Below are positions 1-11,431 of a stretch of 64,000 bases of DNA, one piece after another. The notes below the pieces were generated by a model. It ran no database searches and was not told where the DNA came from. It worked only from the letters and a program-made list of their open reading frames with translations. This DNA is from Eleginops maclovinus (lineage: Eukaryota > Chordata > Actinopteri > Perciformes > Eleginopidae). Numbering within the stretch: the first letter of the stretch is position 1; each line of letters starts with the position of its first letter. Both the position numbers and the translations under genes were made by a program. The stretch is from contig NC_086357.1 of NCBI RefSeq assembly GCF_036324505.1, positions 26,791,793-26,855,792 on the forward strand, in the 5' to 3' direction.

Positions 1-98
1 CCTTCACCTCCGCAAGCACGTACATGCGTCCGGGGTCCAGCCCGAGCGCCACCGCAGCGTCCGAGATCACGGAGGCTGCCGTTGCATCCTTCTGCACC
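1..98 (-). CDS. myo9b: Class IX myosin (myo9b-like), second coding exon, partial
   Basis: Minus-strand exon entering the window from its acceptor: a pyrimidine-rich stretch ending CTCCTCAG precedes the exon, whose first base is position 98. It completes a split AGG codon with the upstream exon and then reads 32 open codons, ending in residues VLAEVK at the window edge. The peptide resembles the Ras-association-like domain at the N-terminus of class IX myosins (MYO9A/MYO9B), where a YVLVEVKE or YVLAEVKE stretch is typical. Class IX myosins are single-headed actin motors with a C-terminal RhoGAP domain that restrains Rho in cell migration. Motor, IQ and RhoGAP parts must lie left of the window. 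The assignment is from remembered family similarity, not a search. MYO9B is preferred over MYO9A because of the MSV start in the upstream exon. Confidence 0.8.
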
Positions 99-136
99 CT
101 GAGGAGCAGGAAGTAATATCTTTGATCAGTGCTGGG

Positions 137-240
137 TACAGCAGTTCTTCTCAGAATAACTTGAATCGTCCCACAGAGGGGACATTTGCATTATTACAGC
201 AGAAAGAGCCACAGACAGCTTAATGTTACACCCAGGTACT
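137..240 (-). mobile_element. Retroposon 3'-end remnant in myo9b intron 1
   Basis: The reverse complement carries TGCAAAT followed by TCCCCTCTGTGGGAC, the same 3'-tail motif found at 15.46 kb and 50.23 kb in this window and common in teleost LINE/SINE tails. The A-rich sequence to about 330 may belong to it. Only the tail is recognisable. Confidence 0.45.
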
Positions 241-607
241 TAAAAAAATACACACACAAGAATCACACAATAGCAAAATACACAAAAATAAAAGTATAGC
301 AGCCAGATATGTACTGCACAGTCATTAACACAACAGGGGGTGTTATGCTTTAATGACTTTAAATGCTTTAATTGAATTAGTTCTGCTTTAAGTACTTCAA
401 TTAAATTATATCTGCAGCTGAAATGTTGGGTTGGTTGATGGAAAAGTCATTCCCAACTATTTTTGATATAAATTTAAGTTGTTTTTTCATGCAGAAAAGG
501 CAGAAAAAGCAGAGCTCAGTCTTAAAAAACACGGAGGTTTTCTGCTTTTCTCAGTTTATTTTACATGAAAGTCATTTCTATTTAATATTTAAAGATATTA
601 TTAAAAT

Positions 608-775
608 GTTTAAAAATAAGAAATAAATACTTAATAATTATGTGATGATCGGTTTTGCAAGATGTGCAAAAAGAAGATGTTCACTCTGCTTTACATGCAC
701 ATATATAAATACATACATAAACCATTACAGTATGAAGTATACACAACGACCCAAAGAGAAAGAAGTATATATTTA
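608..775. repeat. Direct repeat copy 1 flanking myo9b exon 1
   Basis: An A/T-rich block starting AAAATAAGAAATAAATAC and containing CATTACAGT, then GTATACACAA, recurs in the same orientation at 1812-1920. The copies flank the first coding exon. Probably fragments of one interspersed retroposon. Confidence 0.5.
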
Positions 776-1292
776 CACAATAACTTTTAGGTTTGCTTTT
801 AATATGTGCCAAAAAAACACAAAATACACAAAGTTGAAAATGTATTGTTTTTCATGTTTACTTTACTTCATATTAAAGTCATTCTACACGTTTTTGAATG
901 ACCAACCACACTGACAGGCATCACCTTGGACTTTAAGAAACTAGGATGGACAGTGTTAAAGCTGTTTAGTGACAGTAAGCTCTTATTATAGCCTAACCTA
1001 AACTGTCAATGCTACATCTGCAATTACGTGATGCAGTAAGGAGTCTCAAAACCGGACCTTAATTAACATTTGGGACTTTTTTATCGATGTGCTTTTGGTT
1101 AGAAACCTAAAATAAGGTCTGAGTTCAACACCAGCTGAAGCCGTGGAATGCAGAAGAAGGAACCCTACCCAACCCTACCCTACATTTCTGGAGCTGAAGT
1201 ATCTGAATGACTGTGGTTCCTTACAAGTGACTAAATGAGACCCTTAACGTCGCCATGCCAAAGCGTAGCGGCGAAGTGAAGTGACCTCTCAC

Positions 1293-1450
1293 CTGAGGTT
1301 GCAGTAGGTGGAGGTCTGAGCAGCGAGTCGAGGGTAGATCTGCAGCAGGTACGAGCGGTCGTCCAGATCGACGGGGCTAGCTGGCCCGCCTCCCCCCCCT
1401 CCTCCACCTGCGTTCGTTGCCATGGTGGCAGCGCCATCTCTGACACTCAT
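1293..1450 (-). CDS. myo9b: Class IX myosin (myo9b-like), first coding exon with start codon
   Basis: Minus-strand exon of 52 codons plus two bases, followed by a GTGAGAGG splice donor (GT at 1292-1291). It joins in frame to the exon at 1-98 over an intron of 1194 bp. It starts MSVRDGAAT, has a run of eight glycines, then SYLLQIYPRL, which opens the Ras-association-like domain. Human MYO9B also begins MSV followed by a short linker and an HLHIYPQL-type stretch. A TGA lies in frame 18 bases upstream of the first ATG, so the reading frame cannot extend. A second in-frame ATG at 1423 (Met10) sits in a perfect GCCACCATGG context and could be the main start. The poly-glycine is GC-rich and may vary in length. 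The gene would be transcribed leftward, away from s1pr4. Confidence 0.82.
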
Positions 1451-1478
1451 CCTGGGCCAGGGGGAGTGGCCTCAGCAT
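1377..1478 (-). other. Overlapping upstream ORF in the myo9b leader
   Basis: A 33-codon frame starts at the ATG whose first base is 1478, upstream of both candidate myosin starts. It runs through them in another frame and ends at TAG 1379-1377. If the 5' UTR exon includes it, it would overlap the main start and could lower translation. A plausible acceptor (CTGTGTCTCCAG) would begin this exon at 1513, so the leader probably has a further upstream non-coding exon. Seen in sequence; function is inference. Confidence 0.4.
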
Positions 1479-1811
1479 GCCGCACCCAGCGCTCCCCTCT
1501 CACCACGCAGCTCCTGGAGACACAGGGTCAATATCATCAGGGACGGTCACTTTGCTTTCATACATCGAGATGGACAAGGGAGGCATTTTCCACTGGGGGT
1601 GTCGCTCTAAGGTTTCACGTACAATTGTTTTTCACAATGCAATATAAATAATAGCAAACGTGCAAAAGTCAAGGTGCAAGAAATATATATATATATACAA
1701 AAATTCAATACAAAATATATAGATTTTAATTAAAGAAAATTACAAAAATAAAGTATTAAATATTTAAATATTTAAAAATATGAAAAAATAAAAAATGCAA
1801 TAAAATAAATT

Positions 1812-1920
1812 TAAAAATAAGAAATAAATACTTTTAAAAAATGATGTGATGACTAGTTTTGTGCAGGAATGTGCAAATCATTACAGTGTGAGGTATACAC
1901 AATGACCAACAGAGAAAAAC
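1812..1920. repeat. Direct repeat copy 2 flanking myo9b exon 1
   Basis: Shares AAAATAAGAAATAAATAC, ATGTGATGA, CATTACAGT and GTATACACAATGACC-like segments with 608-775. It is shorter because of internal deletions. The A-rich stretch 1680-1810 before it, with a short AT dinucleotide run at about 1686, is low complexity. Confidence 0.5.
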
Positions 1921-1959
1921 TCAAAATGCAGTTATTTAGAATATAAACTCTTCAATACT

Positions 1960-3570
1960 TATTTGGTTTACACGTGAATAAAGCTGCAGATTCTGTTCAT
2001 TATTAGCATTATTATTCATTTCAAATGTTCTATAGATTTAGCTATAATATCCTTGTCGTGGTCAGACTCTATCGAGGTCTTTCAGACGTGATACAAGTGA
2101 AAATCTGCAACTATAACAACCTTTTATTCATATGTTTAGCAGACTTGATAGGACTCAGGCCTCACAAGTACTCTGGAGCTAATTCATAAGTTCTGTATTT
2201 GATATTGGCATTGGAACAGGGGAGGCTTCCCGAGGCAACAGCTAAACCCTCTGTAGTAACAGCACTTGTATAAGAGAGGAGGGACCGCCAACAATGAGCT
2301 ATTGTCTTCCAATAAACACTCAGCACTAATGTGATGCCAGAGGAAACACAGCGAGATAATGAACGCCTTCCAACATAAAGCTCTCTCTGAAAGCCTAAAC
2401 AATGACTCAGCGCAGCTCAGAGTAAATATTCCAAAATGCAAACAAAATAGTTGCTTTTCAAACAAAATCTCCGACCTCATGGGAAGCTCATCCTCTGGAT
2501 TGGACGATCTGGACATAATTTAACTCTGTTAGAGATGTCTGTCTCATATTAGCCTAGTTTCAAACATAAGTTGATAGAATAAAGAGCTTATTAATCAGAG
2601 GCTTTGTGAGGCCTGTGTTTCATCACGTTGCCTAAATATCTTCCTTTGTAATCCGTGGCTCATCATAGCAAGATGTTAAAGTCTGAAGAGTACGGTGAGA
2701 AAAGAAACCACACCAAACACGTACCAAGCAACGCCGAACTGTGGAAATGTGGGAGAGAAATCACAAACTGTGAGGTGAGAAACCCTGTAGTTGCTCTCCT
2801 CAGATAGGTGATAAGACAAGTGATAACTGCAACGCTAAAACCTAAAACAACTACAAGAAATCTTCAAGATGTTTAGATTCTTAGACATCTAACTGAGGAG
2901 GAGGCTCATGGTTCAGTGGAGTGAATGTAAAGTTACTGTCCAACAAAATAAAGACATGATTATCCTCATTGCTTTATGAAACACACGGGTCTGACTGCAG
3001 GGTTCAGACATGTGCATCACATTTTAAAAACACTGCTGTGCATTGTTATCACTACACTCATAAATAACTTCACCGCTGAGAGTTTACCGTCAGCTGCGTG
3101 TGCAGAGACTGAATGCTTCCGCTCGATGGTTGCAAACAAGACACCAAAACAAGAGACAATTCAAACCACAAATGGTGTAATGAGTGTGTGTTATTCACTC
3201 CCACAGACAGCAACAGGACTGTGACGTTAGCTTCGGTGACAGGATAACGTGTTGAGCAACTTTTCATTACAACAACTTGGATACCTCTCAGCCTGGCAAG
3301 GTTCCAACTCTAGATCACAGAGCAATGAGAAGAACGCTTACAGAAAACAAAGAAGAGGTTTGTTTATTCTTCACTACGGATATCTCTGATATCTATCTCT
3401 GCAGCACTTTTTGAGTAACAGTTTCTTTCAGTCAGCGCTCAAAACGCTTCCGTTTTTGTGGAGATAAAACATAGTTACACTTCTGAACCACCCGCAGGAT
3501 CAATGGTATCTCCAGGTTCAAGTTAATCTTCTCTCTCTTTTATTAGTAGTCTTGTTTCTGTTTTGTTTCC
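1960..3570. other. Gene-free stretch
   Basis: No coding exon, RNA gene or clear repeat boundary was recognised on either strand. The frames here are short and have no family signature. Confidence 0.5.
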
Positions 3571-3875
3571 CTTGTTGATTAATCTGCTTATTTTCTCCAC
3601 TGATTTATTATCGGTCCATATAGTATCAACAATATGATGATCCATCCAAAGCCCAAGCTGGCGTTTATAAAATGTCTTACTTTGTCCGCAGCTCAGACAT
3701 ATTGGTTGACTCGCACTCTTCAGCTTCAAGCTCTAAACAAGAATGCTTTCCTTTCTCCTTTTAAAAACTAAGAGATTAATCAGACTGATTTATTGATTAT
3801 CAAAACAGTTGGCGTTAAATTGAATCATACACAACTAAGAGATGTATCGAATAATCTTTGCAGCTCTATAAAACT
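3571..3875. mobile_element. MITE of the GAGCTGCAAAGATTA family, copy 1
   Basis: The right end (reverse complement TAGAGCTGCAAAGATTATTC) and internal pieces such as TTGATTAATC, ACATTTTATA-type sequence and TTGATTATCAAAA match a short interspersed element also present at about 10.70 kb and 21.5 kb. Such elements with GAGCTGCAACGATTA ends are abundant in teleosts. No coding capacity. Confidence 0.5.
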
Positions 3876-4298
3876 TGACACACAAATCTAGAACTTCACC
3901 ATCAAGACGTGGCTTTCTGGAACCTGCACAAAGAGCAAGAGGTGTCCAATGTTCAAGGACTTCTTCTATCTACTATTATGAGCCATCCAGAACTCTCGGG
4001 TTTGCTTTCTGTCCCCAGAGTCAGAACGAAACATGGAGAAGTTATTCTGCTCCAAATATCTGGAACAAACTCCCAGTACCCCGCAGGTCTGCTCTTACGA
4101 CCTGTAAATCCAGGCTGAGACTTTCCTTTTTGTCGCTGCTTTTAATTGAACGGTTCATGTCTTAAACTGCACTGTAGCTTTCATTCTTGTATTTTAGAGC
4201 TGTGTTATTCATATTGTATGTTTATTTTACTCCTACTTTGCTTTTTAATCACTACTGCACTATTTCTGAATGCTCTTTACTTTGTGTAAAGCACTTTG
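3875..4298 (+). mobile_element. L2-type LINE 3' end (5' part, interrupted by a SINE)
   Basis: The frame at 3875-4165 encodes YSAPNIWNKLPVPRRSALT then KSRLRL, a decayed version of the C-terminus of L2/CR1-type reverse transcriptase proteins, where an SFSVAAPKLWNSLP ... FKSRLK pattern is usual. The 3' untranslated part runs to a GTAAAGCACTTTG end at 4298. The matching 3' tail resumes at 4550. An old, non-functional copy with the 5' portion missing. Confidence 0.7.
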
Positions 4299-4549
4299 GG
4301 CGGTGGTGGCGAAGTCCATAGGGGCTTGGCCTGGGAACTGGAAGGTCACCAGTTCAAGTCCCCGAAAGACCAAGTGCCACCGTGGTGTCCCTGAGCAAGA
4401 CACTGGTTACCTACACTGCTCCCCGGGCGCCGTACATAATGGCAGCCCACTGCTCCTAACACTAGGTTGGGTCAAATGCAGAGACCGCATTTCGTTGTCC
4501 TAGTACTTGTACTCTGTGCAATGACAATAAAGTTGAATCTTCATCTTTG
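4299..4549 (+). mobile_element. tRNA-derived SINE nested in the L2 element
   Basis: The head resembles a tRNA gene: a degenerate A box (TGGCGAAGTCCATAGGGG, from about 4306) and a B box AGTTCAAGTCC (4351-4361). The body follows (CCCTGAGCAAGACAC ... CTCCCCGGGCGCCG ... GGCAGCCCACTGCTC), then an AATGACAATAAAG tail. CTTTG occurs at both ends (4294-4298 and 4545-4549), a likely short target duplication. The L2 3' tail continues directly after it. Pol III promoter boxes are visible; activity is unlikely given the divergence. Confidence 0.75.
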
Positions 4550-4600
4550 AATTGCCTTGTGTTGAAAGGTGCTTTATAAATAAACTTGCCTTGCCTTGCT
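4550..4600 (+). mobile_element. L2-type LINE 3' tail (continuation)
   Basis: AATTGCCTTGTGTTGAAAGG and GCTTTATAAATAAACTTGCC are the characteristic end of teleost L2 elements. This completes the copy that begins at 3875 once the SINE is removed. Confidence 0.7.
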
Positions 4601-4740
4601 ACACATGCTAAATGTAGATGTGCATGTTAAAAATGGAGCTCCACTAGAGACCTAAGGCATACAACACAAACCCTTAAAAAATAATAATACTTATCCACTA
4701 GTTTGCTGTTATGTTAAGGAGCTCACATAAAGTCATGGGT

Positions 4741-5360
4741 TAAAATCATTAAGTGTGTTAATTAATAAAACTGTTTCCCCTTTAATTTAAAAGCTTTCAT
4801 TTCAGTTAAATCAGTTTATTTATTATTTGTATTTATTAAGATGTCTTTAATATTTCTTATGCTTTTATTTATTTGAAATATTTGTTATTTTATTTATTTA
4901 TTAGAATCATCATTTCCTTTATCTCTGTTAATTAATAAAACGGTTTCCACTTTAATTTAAGTGCTTTCATTTCAGGTCATGTGTTATATATTTAACAATT
5001 ATCTTTGGTGTAGGTTATTGGCTGTTTGTTGTTGTTTTCGGTGCGCCTATCTGTGTAAAAAACAGCCAATAACCTACACTAAAATAAATGTTAAATATAT
5101 AAGACATAAAGCACTTAAATTAAAGTGGATGCAGTTTTATTGACTAACAGAGGTAAAGGTAATGATGATTATAATAAATAAAAGCATAACAACTATTTAA
5201 AAATCTTAATAAATCTTAATAATAAATAAACAGATTTAACTGATATGAAACATTTCAATTGAAGTGAAACAGAAAAACAGATTTCTCAAATTAGCCTTAC
5301 TGAAGCATCAATGAGTACGATCGATTTTGTAGTAAAACGACTAATTGATGTGTCATCAAT
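4741..5360. mobile_element. Foldback element with about 250-bp inverted arms
   Basis: The left arm (about 4741-5027) and right arm (about 5060-5290) are inverted copies. The innermost 20 bp, 5008-5027 and 5060-5079 (GTGTAGGTTATTGG core), pair perfectly around a 32-base loop. Pairing continues outward with small mismatches, for example GTTTATTTATTATT against AATAATAAATAAAC. The left arm also carries an internal direct repeat (TTAATTAATAAAAC at about 4758 and 4928). The tail after the right arm (5283-5352) recurs at 8702-8783. Confidence 0.75.
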
Positions 5361-6489
5361 GCATCACCATTAGTCTGATTCATCTTTGTTTATCTTTGTG
5401 TATTCTAAGACAGAAAAACAACAACTTTTAGAGTCTTATCAAACACTATTATGGGTCTCCTGTTCCCCAATGACACAGAGGGAAAAGCACCGTTGGGTTC
5501 ATCCTCACCACAGTCTACTTTACAGCTGCCGGTACACGGCCATGTGGGGCTACTCTGTCATTAGCCTTCAAATCCTCGTACCGTCATTCTTATGCTTGGT
5601 ACAACTGCACGTTATCTTCGCTCCACGCCCAAACGGCTGACAGTGCGGTCACTGCACCAGACTGACATGACGACAGCTTTACAGAAAAGATGGCCGACAT
5701 TACAGATTCGTTTAAAGGCTTTGAAGACGTGCCGGGATATTTCAGGTGCGAGTCAGAGGAGTGTGAATAACAGAGACAGCAGCTGGGGGAAGTGTGGTCT
5801 AATGATGGATCATGTAGCATCAGTAATGTGGTCTGTGCACACTGTAAGTCCCCCCCCCCCCTTGGGAAACAGGAACCTGGTTTAAATCACTGCAGACGGC
5901 CCTGCTTTGGTAACATGATCCCGGGTCGAGTCCTAACAGCACCGAGCCCCACAGTTTATCACTTTTATCATCTGAGCAGAGACAGTTTATTTTCTCAAAC
6001 TGAAAAATAAGAGTCTGAGATATGCCCGAAAAAGCAGGCGGAGGGGGGGGGGATCCTAACAGATTTTTGCACTCCTTACCAAATCAAAACCGCCATTCCT
6101 ACATGTTAATGTTTGTTTGTACTGGAACTTTCCAATGACTGATAAAACCAAACGGAGTGATGCTGGATGATACACACAGCGTTCCTAAATCCTAAAATGG
6201 CTTCTTAAGAGGACTGGCTAATTCTTCAATCATGTGCAAACAAATGTGGCTGTGTAATGGAGGCAAAGATCATTTGCTATACTGCCAAACCATCGGATGT
6301 TTTGTAGAGAAAGAATAACAAAACCAATCTCAGCCAACGGTTTCTATATTTAGGGGAAATGTAAGGGGCCCTTACATGCTCTTTGGGGTTTTCCCTTTCC
6401 TGTAGTGTGTTGTATAGGTTTGTGTGCATGTAAATGGTCTGCAAAGGCTAAAATCCCCCACCTTGAAACGCCTGCATTGGACTCCTTCT

Positions 6490-6560
6490 CCGGCGCCGTA
6501 CATATGGCAGCCCACTGCTCCCAACACTAGGACGGGTCAAATGCAGGATGCACTATTCCC
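6490..6560 (+). mobile_element. SINE fragment
   Basis: GGCGCCGTACAT, GGCAGCCCACTGCTCC and GGGTCAAATGCAGGA match the body of the SINE at 4299-4549. The tRNA-like head is missing. Confidence 0.6.
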
Positions 6561-6604
6561 CCTCTGTGGGACGCGTCAGGCTTCCTTTACTTCAGTGACA
6601 TCAC

Positions 6605-6705
6605 TATGCAACACTCTCGCTCCTATTGGCTAGCGCTCCAACACATTGTCTGTGATAGGCTAAGGGGCGGGACCTCTCTAAGCGGTTGACCAATCACAGC
6701 CATTA
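6605..6705 (+). mobile_element. MITE fragment sharing a core with the 45.8-46.0 kb copy
   Basis: ATTGGCTAGCGCTCCAACAC, GATAGGCTAAGGGGCGGGAC and a GACCAATCACA stretch recur in reverse orientation at 45.95-46.03 kb. A short interspersed element without coding capacity. Confidence 0.6.
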
Positions 6706-6726
6706 TCCATCACTCCATCACGTCCA

Positions 6727-6980
6727 GCAGTGGCTCAGTAAGTAGGGGCTTGGCCTGGGAATCGTAGGGTCGCCGGTTCAAGTCCCCGAACAGACTTGAA
6801 AATATGGAAAGTGGACTGCTACTTGGAGAGGTCCCAGGTCCCACCTCCTAGGCCCTGCTGTGGTGCCCTTGAGCAAGGCATCGGACACCTCCAATCCCCC
6901 CTCCCCATTGCTCCCCGGGCGCTGCACAATAGCTGCCCACTGCTCCTAGTACTAGGATGGGTTTAATGCAGAGGACAAGA
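6727..6980 (+). mobile_element. tRNA-derived SINE, full head and body
   Basis: The A-box region TGGCTCAGTAAGTAGGGG starts at 6731 and the B box GGTTCAAGTCC is at 6775-6785. The body contains GTGCCCTTGAGCAAGGCAT, CTCCCCGGGCGCTG and a GCCCACTGCTCCTAGTACTA stretch, ending near GCAGAGGAC and a T run. Very similar to the copy at 27.5 kb. Confidence 0.8.
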
Positions 6981-7770
6981 GCATTTTTTTTTTTACCGGC
7001 TGAAATAATGAATTGCGTTTTTGTCACAGATCCATTAGTTACGGAATATTTCATTGAGATAATAAAAGTATTATGTTGAATAATATCTTAAATAAAGCAG
7101 AGCTAAATGTGAAACAATATTATTGTAATGTACTGATTAGTAAATGTAGGCCGAAAAACCACTGAAGAAGTCTTTATCTGGGAAAGATTTGCTTTCAGAT
7201 GTCAGACTCGTACAGTGATGGTTCAGCATTAGCCAGTAGTATGGTCATGTGTCTTGTACGTTTTTTGTATTCATAAATACTTGCAGATAGCCTCTTTACT
7301 CGCAAGAATGGAAAAGCTAAGCTCAGTCGGGATTAACGGGTGTTTGCGTCAGACGCTGTGTTCTAAAATACTGTTTTCCTCTTGTGTTTGTGATGCTGTA
7401 AGGATTATCCATCTGCGTATCCTCGACATGAAAAAAGAATACCGTGTTGTTGAAAGACATACAAAGAGACAAAGATATCAAACGGCTCTTATAGAAAACA
7501 GCAACAACAAAGACATCTTCACAAATCCCTCTCTGGAATCATTTAGCAGAAATGGAGGAAAAACGGAGCAGCTCGAGAGTCATGAGCTTGTGTCTGTGCC
7601 AGCCGGCTGACCACAGTCCCAAAGACATGCACGCCTGTGAAATGCCTAGGCATGCAAAACTGCACTGACCACAAAAGAGAGTTTCATTATTATCCCTGAT
7701 CATGAGCCCTGTCTGGTTTACATCTGTGACTTTAACTCCTGAGCTGCTCTCCAAAGAACATCTATAAAGT

Positions 7771-7799
7771 ACAGTGTGTGTGTGTGTGTGGCTGTGTGT
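7771..7799. repeat. Short (GT)n microsatellite
   Basis: GT dinucleotide run interrupted once by GGC. Confidence 0.8.
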
Positions 7800-8309
7800 T
7801 CTTTCGAGGGCAGGGAGAAAAACTGACTGAACAAAGGAAACGAGAGGAAGGCGGAATGACACACAGAGAGGAAAGTAAACCTCTAAAAGTGACACAGAAA
7901 AAAGAGAGGGGTCCCAGGAGACAATCAAAGGAGACGGAGGCTTTGAGATAATTCCCCTTCCTCCCTGCCGAGGAGACGCTCTGCAAGGATACGCAGAATT
8001 CCTCAGATAAGACCCCGGGCTGTCTGCTTTGCGTTGGCTTAGCCTGGCACTTCAGCTGCTTACTGAGGGCTGAGGGGACAGAGCGACCACTCAGGGTGGA
8101 GAGGTGGGGGGGGGCGGCATTAACAAACAACAAGCTCCTTAAAGCAGACCTTTTTATTAACGGCGGTACCACTCATCCCTATTGGACTCACTAACCCCAC
8201 CCCACCTTAACTCCTCATTATCCAGTACAGGAGAACAGGCTATCAATAAACTAACTCCACTACATTTAGAAGTAGGATAATAAAGACTGACCCTTTAAAT
8301 TCACCTGGA

Positions 8310-8785
8310 ATCTTAAGTGCATTTTATTCATTATTTTTTATGCTTTTATTTATTCTTTATAATTACCATTACGTGTGTTAATAAGTCAAACTGTACCCAC
8401 TTTCATTTAAATGCTTTCAAATCAGTTTATTTATTTATTATTTTTGATTTATTTGGATTTTTTGAGGTTTTGCTTTTATTTATTTTCAATATTTTTTATT
8501 TATTTCATTGATTTATTATTATCATCATTACCTTTATCTACGTTAATTAATAAAACTGTATCCACTTCCATGTAAGTGCTTTCATGTCAGTTAATGTCTT
8601 TCATATTTAACTATTTTTCCCATGCTTGTTGTCTGCTGTTCTTTCTTTATTCGCCTGTCTGTGAGGAAATCTATAAAAACCGGCCTATAAACAAATGAAC
8701 ACATTTTCCAAAATAACCTTACTGAAGCATCAATGGGTGCAATCAATTTAACAGCGTTGAAAGTAAAACGACTTATTGATATGTG
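8310..8785. mobile_element. One-armed relative of the foldback element
   Basis: Has the left-arm sequence (TTAATTAATAAAACTG, AAGTGCTTTCATGTCAGTTA), the loop-like CGCCTGTCTGTG and the terminal segment (CTTACTGAAGCATCAATGGG, AAAACGACTTATTGAT) of 4741-5360 in the same orientation. It lacks the mirrored right arm. Either that arm was lost here or it was gained in the other copy. Confidence 0.65.
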
Positions 8786-9171
8786 TATTTCTCTCTGTAT
8801 TTTTAGTATTAGACCACACATGATCATGTCTGGATCCTCTGTCACAGGGGAACCACTACACAGATGTCATGTGGGGGTCAATACCCACTGAGCCGTGCTG
8901 TACACACTGAAGGTTACGGGCCATTTTACTGTACATGACGCCATTCTGACCGGCACAGATTCAGGAAAAGGCCCACCACGAATAAAAGTCTCTTCATGCA
9001 TGTGCACAGGAAGAATGGCTCCTGCCAAACTGGAAAAGAAATATGTAGCTTGGAGAAAAAACCTTCTTTTTTGAAGCGTCATTATAGCCGAGGGCAAGGT
9101 GGAGCTGGCAGTCAGAGCAGGATTTTCTTTTTGACAATCACAGGCAGGAGTGAAACAGGTCTTACTCCAAT

Positions 9172-9201
9172 GGAGGAGGAGGAGGAGGAGGAGGAGGAGG
9201 A
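9172..9201. repeat. (GGA)10 microsatellite
   Basis: Ten perfect GGA triplets followed by an imperfect AGGAGGAGG. Purine-only on this strand. Confidence 0.9.
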
Positions 9202-10702
9202 ATAGGAGGAGGCGTAGTTATAGTAAGTTTAGAGTGCCAATTAGCGCACAGAACAGAAATATTTTGCCTTTATATGGCCAGTTGTAGTGTTTATGCTCTC
9301 ACTTAGAGTTGTGTGAAAGCCTCCAAAGTTCAGTGTGCCACAGACGCTAAACTATCTTCCTCGTGGACCTCCCAGCACTCTCACACAGTGTATACACAGA
9401 GAGGCCAGTCAGTGCTGAGACACCAGCAGCTGACTGTGTGATGTGGCAGGATGTGAGTGACCCAGTGACACACAAAGGGTCAATGAGCTTCAACTGGAAT
9501 ACTATATACGCATTTCTCTCTCTGTTTCTCACACCTCACACTCCCATTGGAGGTGATCAGAAAGGAATGCTGTCAGCTGGTAATGCGGAGACTCCCCGAA
9601 TGTGTGGCGATCTAAAGTGACTGATCTGTAAATGACAGCAGGAACACATTTCAGTCTAATAAAGGGATATCCAGAGGTTGTGGTTTGCACATTACACAAG
9701 GGATCGGCACCAGGGGAGTCATACTTTACACAACATTTCACAAGAAGTCTGTCTCTGAACAAACTCAAAACACATACAAGAAGTTGTTCAGGAAAAGAAG
9801 CACAAAACCTCACATGAGATGGAGTGATGTTGGAGGTATTTGCAAAAAAAGTAGAGACTCAAGTTGCTCAAAGAGGACAGAACTGTACCAGACGTTTGGC
9901 TGTAAAGATGGTCTGTTCTGCAGGAGGATAATATAGAACTCATTGCCCTGATATTTGTATTTTTCGGCTTTAAAATCAGGGCTAAATGAACTCGTCATTA
10001 GAGGACCCAGACGGGTGTTGGTTGGACTTTTAGGAAGTGAATCACTATGATGATTTTCAAACTGTAAATCTGAATACAAAGCTGTAAGCATCTATAAATG
10101 TATACCAGCTTTAGAGAAGCAGTTATTGTATGTGGTTTCAGAGTCATTGAAATAATGGTTGGTTATCCATTTACATCACAGAAACCCTTCAGTGATTTGG
10201 TGAATGTGAAATGATTTGTCAGACAGAGACAGGAAGTAATGACTTGTGATAAATGAAACACTAGCGCTGAACAAATGAATCAAAGTGATTAAAGAACAGC
10301 AGAGGGATAAGAGGGGTCCTTCAGGGCTCAATGACATCAGACGGTATTTAGATTCCTTATAAGAGATATTTAAACATCAAGAGCATTTTGTATTAGTTGA
10401 AAACAAGCCACATACAGGAATTTCTTCACCTTTGTTCAGGAGGTCTCATCCCTCTGATGTGCTGATGAGTTTTGTAGAGCATGTGACTCAGAAAGATGAG
10501 CACGTTAGGAGCAATTCTAAAGACAAGTAATTAGGACCATTGCGCAACAATTGGTGCGTCAGGGAGACACAAAAAGACACGTCTGCCTGCTTCATCACGC
10601 AGTCGAGACATTGGACTGGCAGGGAAGGACATAGCTAGTTCAGAGGCTGAGGTTGAAGCTATTCCTCTTCAGGGATTGTTCAAATTATTCCGCAAAAGTG
10701 AA

Positions 10703-10990
10703 AGAAATTCCAATTAGAGCTACAAAGATTATCAGACAAGGTTTTTGATAACTGATTAATTGGTTTGAGTAATTGGTCTGCTCAATGTCATTATTTTCCA
10801 GTTCCTTTAGTCTTCAATGACTGTGGATATCTTTCAAGGACACATTTAAAGAGGTCATCTCTGGTTTGGGGAGAAACTGAGACATTTATCCCGATTTTCT
10901 GACATTTTATGAAGCAAACAACTAATCGTTTAATCCAGGAAATCATCGACAGATTAATCAACAAAGAGAACAATTGTTATTTGCAGCTCT
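10703..10990. mobile_element. MITE of the GAGCTGCAAAGATTA family, copy 2
   Basis: Begins AGAGCTACAAAGATTATCAG and ends with the inverted TTATTTGCAGCTCTTA. Inside are TCTGACATTTTATGAAGCAA, CAACTAATCGTTTAATCCAG and ATCGACAGATTAATC, typical of this teleost element. No coding capacity. Confidence 0.65.
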
Positions 10991-11327
10991 TACTCTGATC
11001 TCTTTGGAAAATCTAAAGACCTTGATTAGGATTTAAACAAAGCTCTGTGGGTTATGACTACATGTGCTCGAGATAATGGAGTGGAGGTTAAACATTTGAA
11101 CATTTTTGTGTAATCAAACAGAATTTCAAACATTGCAAAGTCCTCAGGTCCACTTCCTCTGAGTGCCTGGCTTTCAGACCTTCCTCTCCCAGGGGGGAAA
11201 GGTATCCATCACCAGCGCAGCTCTCTCTGCGTGACCTCATGGAGATGAGAGGGGCTGGCTCTCAGCCAGAGCAGCCTGGAATTGTCCTCGGGGGGCTCAA
11301 TGTGAGGCAGAGGCAAGGGAAGTACAG

Positions 11328-11331
<4 letters not shown>

Positions 11332-11415
<84 letters not shown>

Positions 11416-11431
11416 TGTGAGTGTGAGTGTG

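Noticed and set aside
7539..8172. Overlapping 129- and 136-codon minus-strand frames
   Set aside because: They run through a GT/CA repeat and low-complexity purine DNA and show no family motif.
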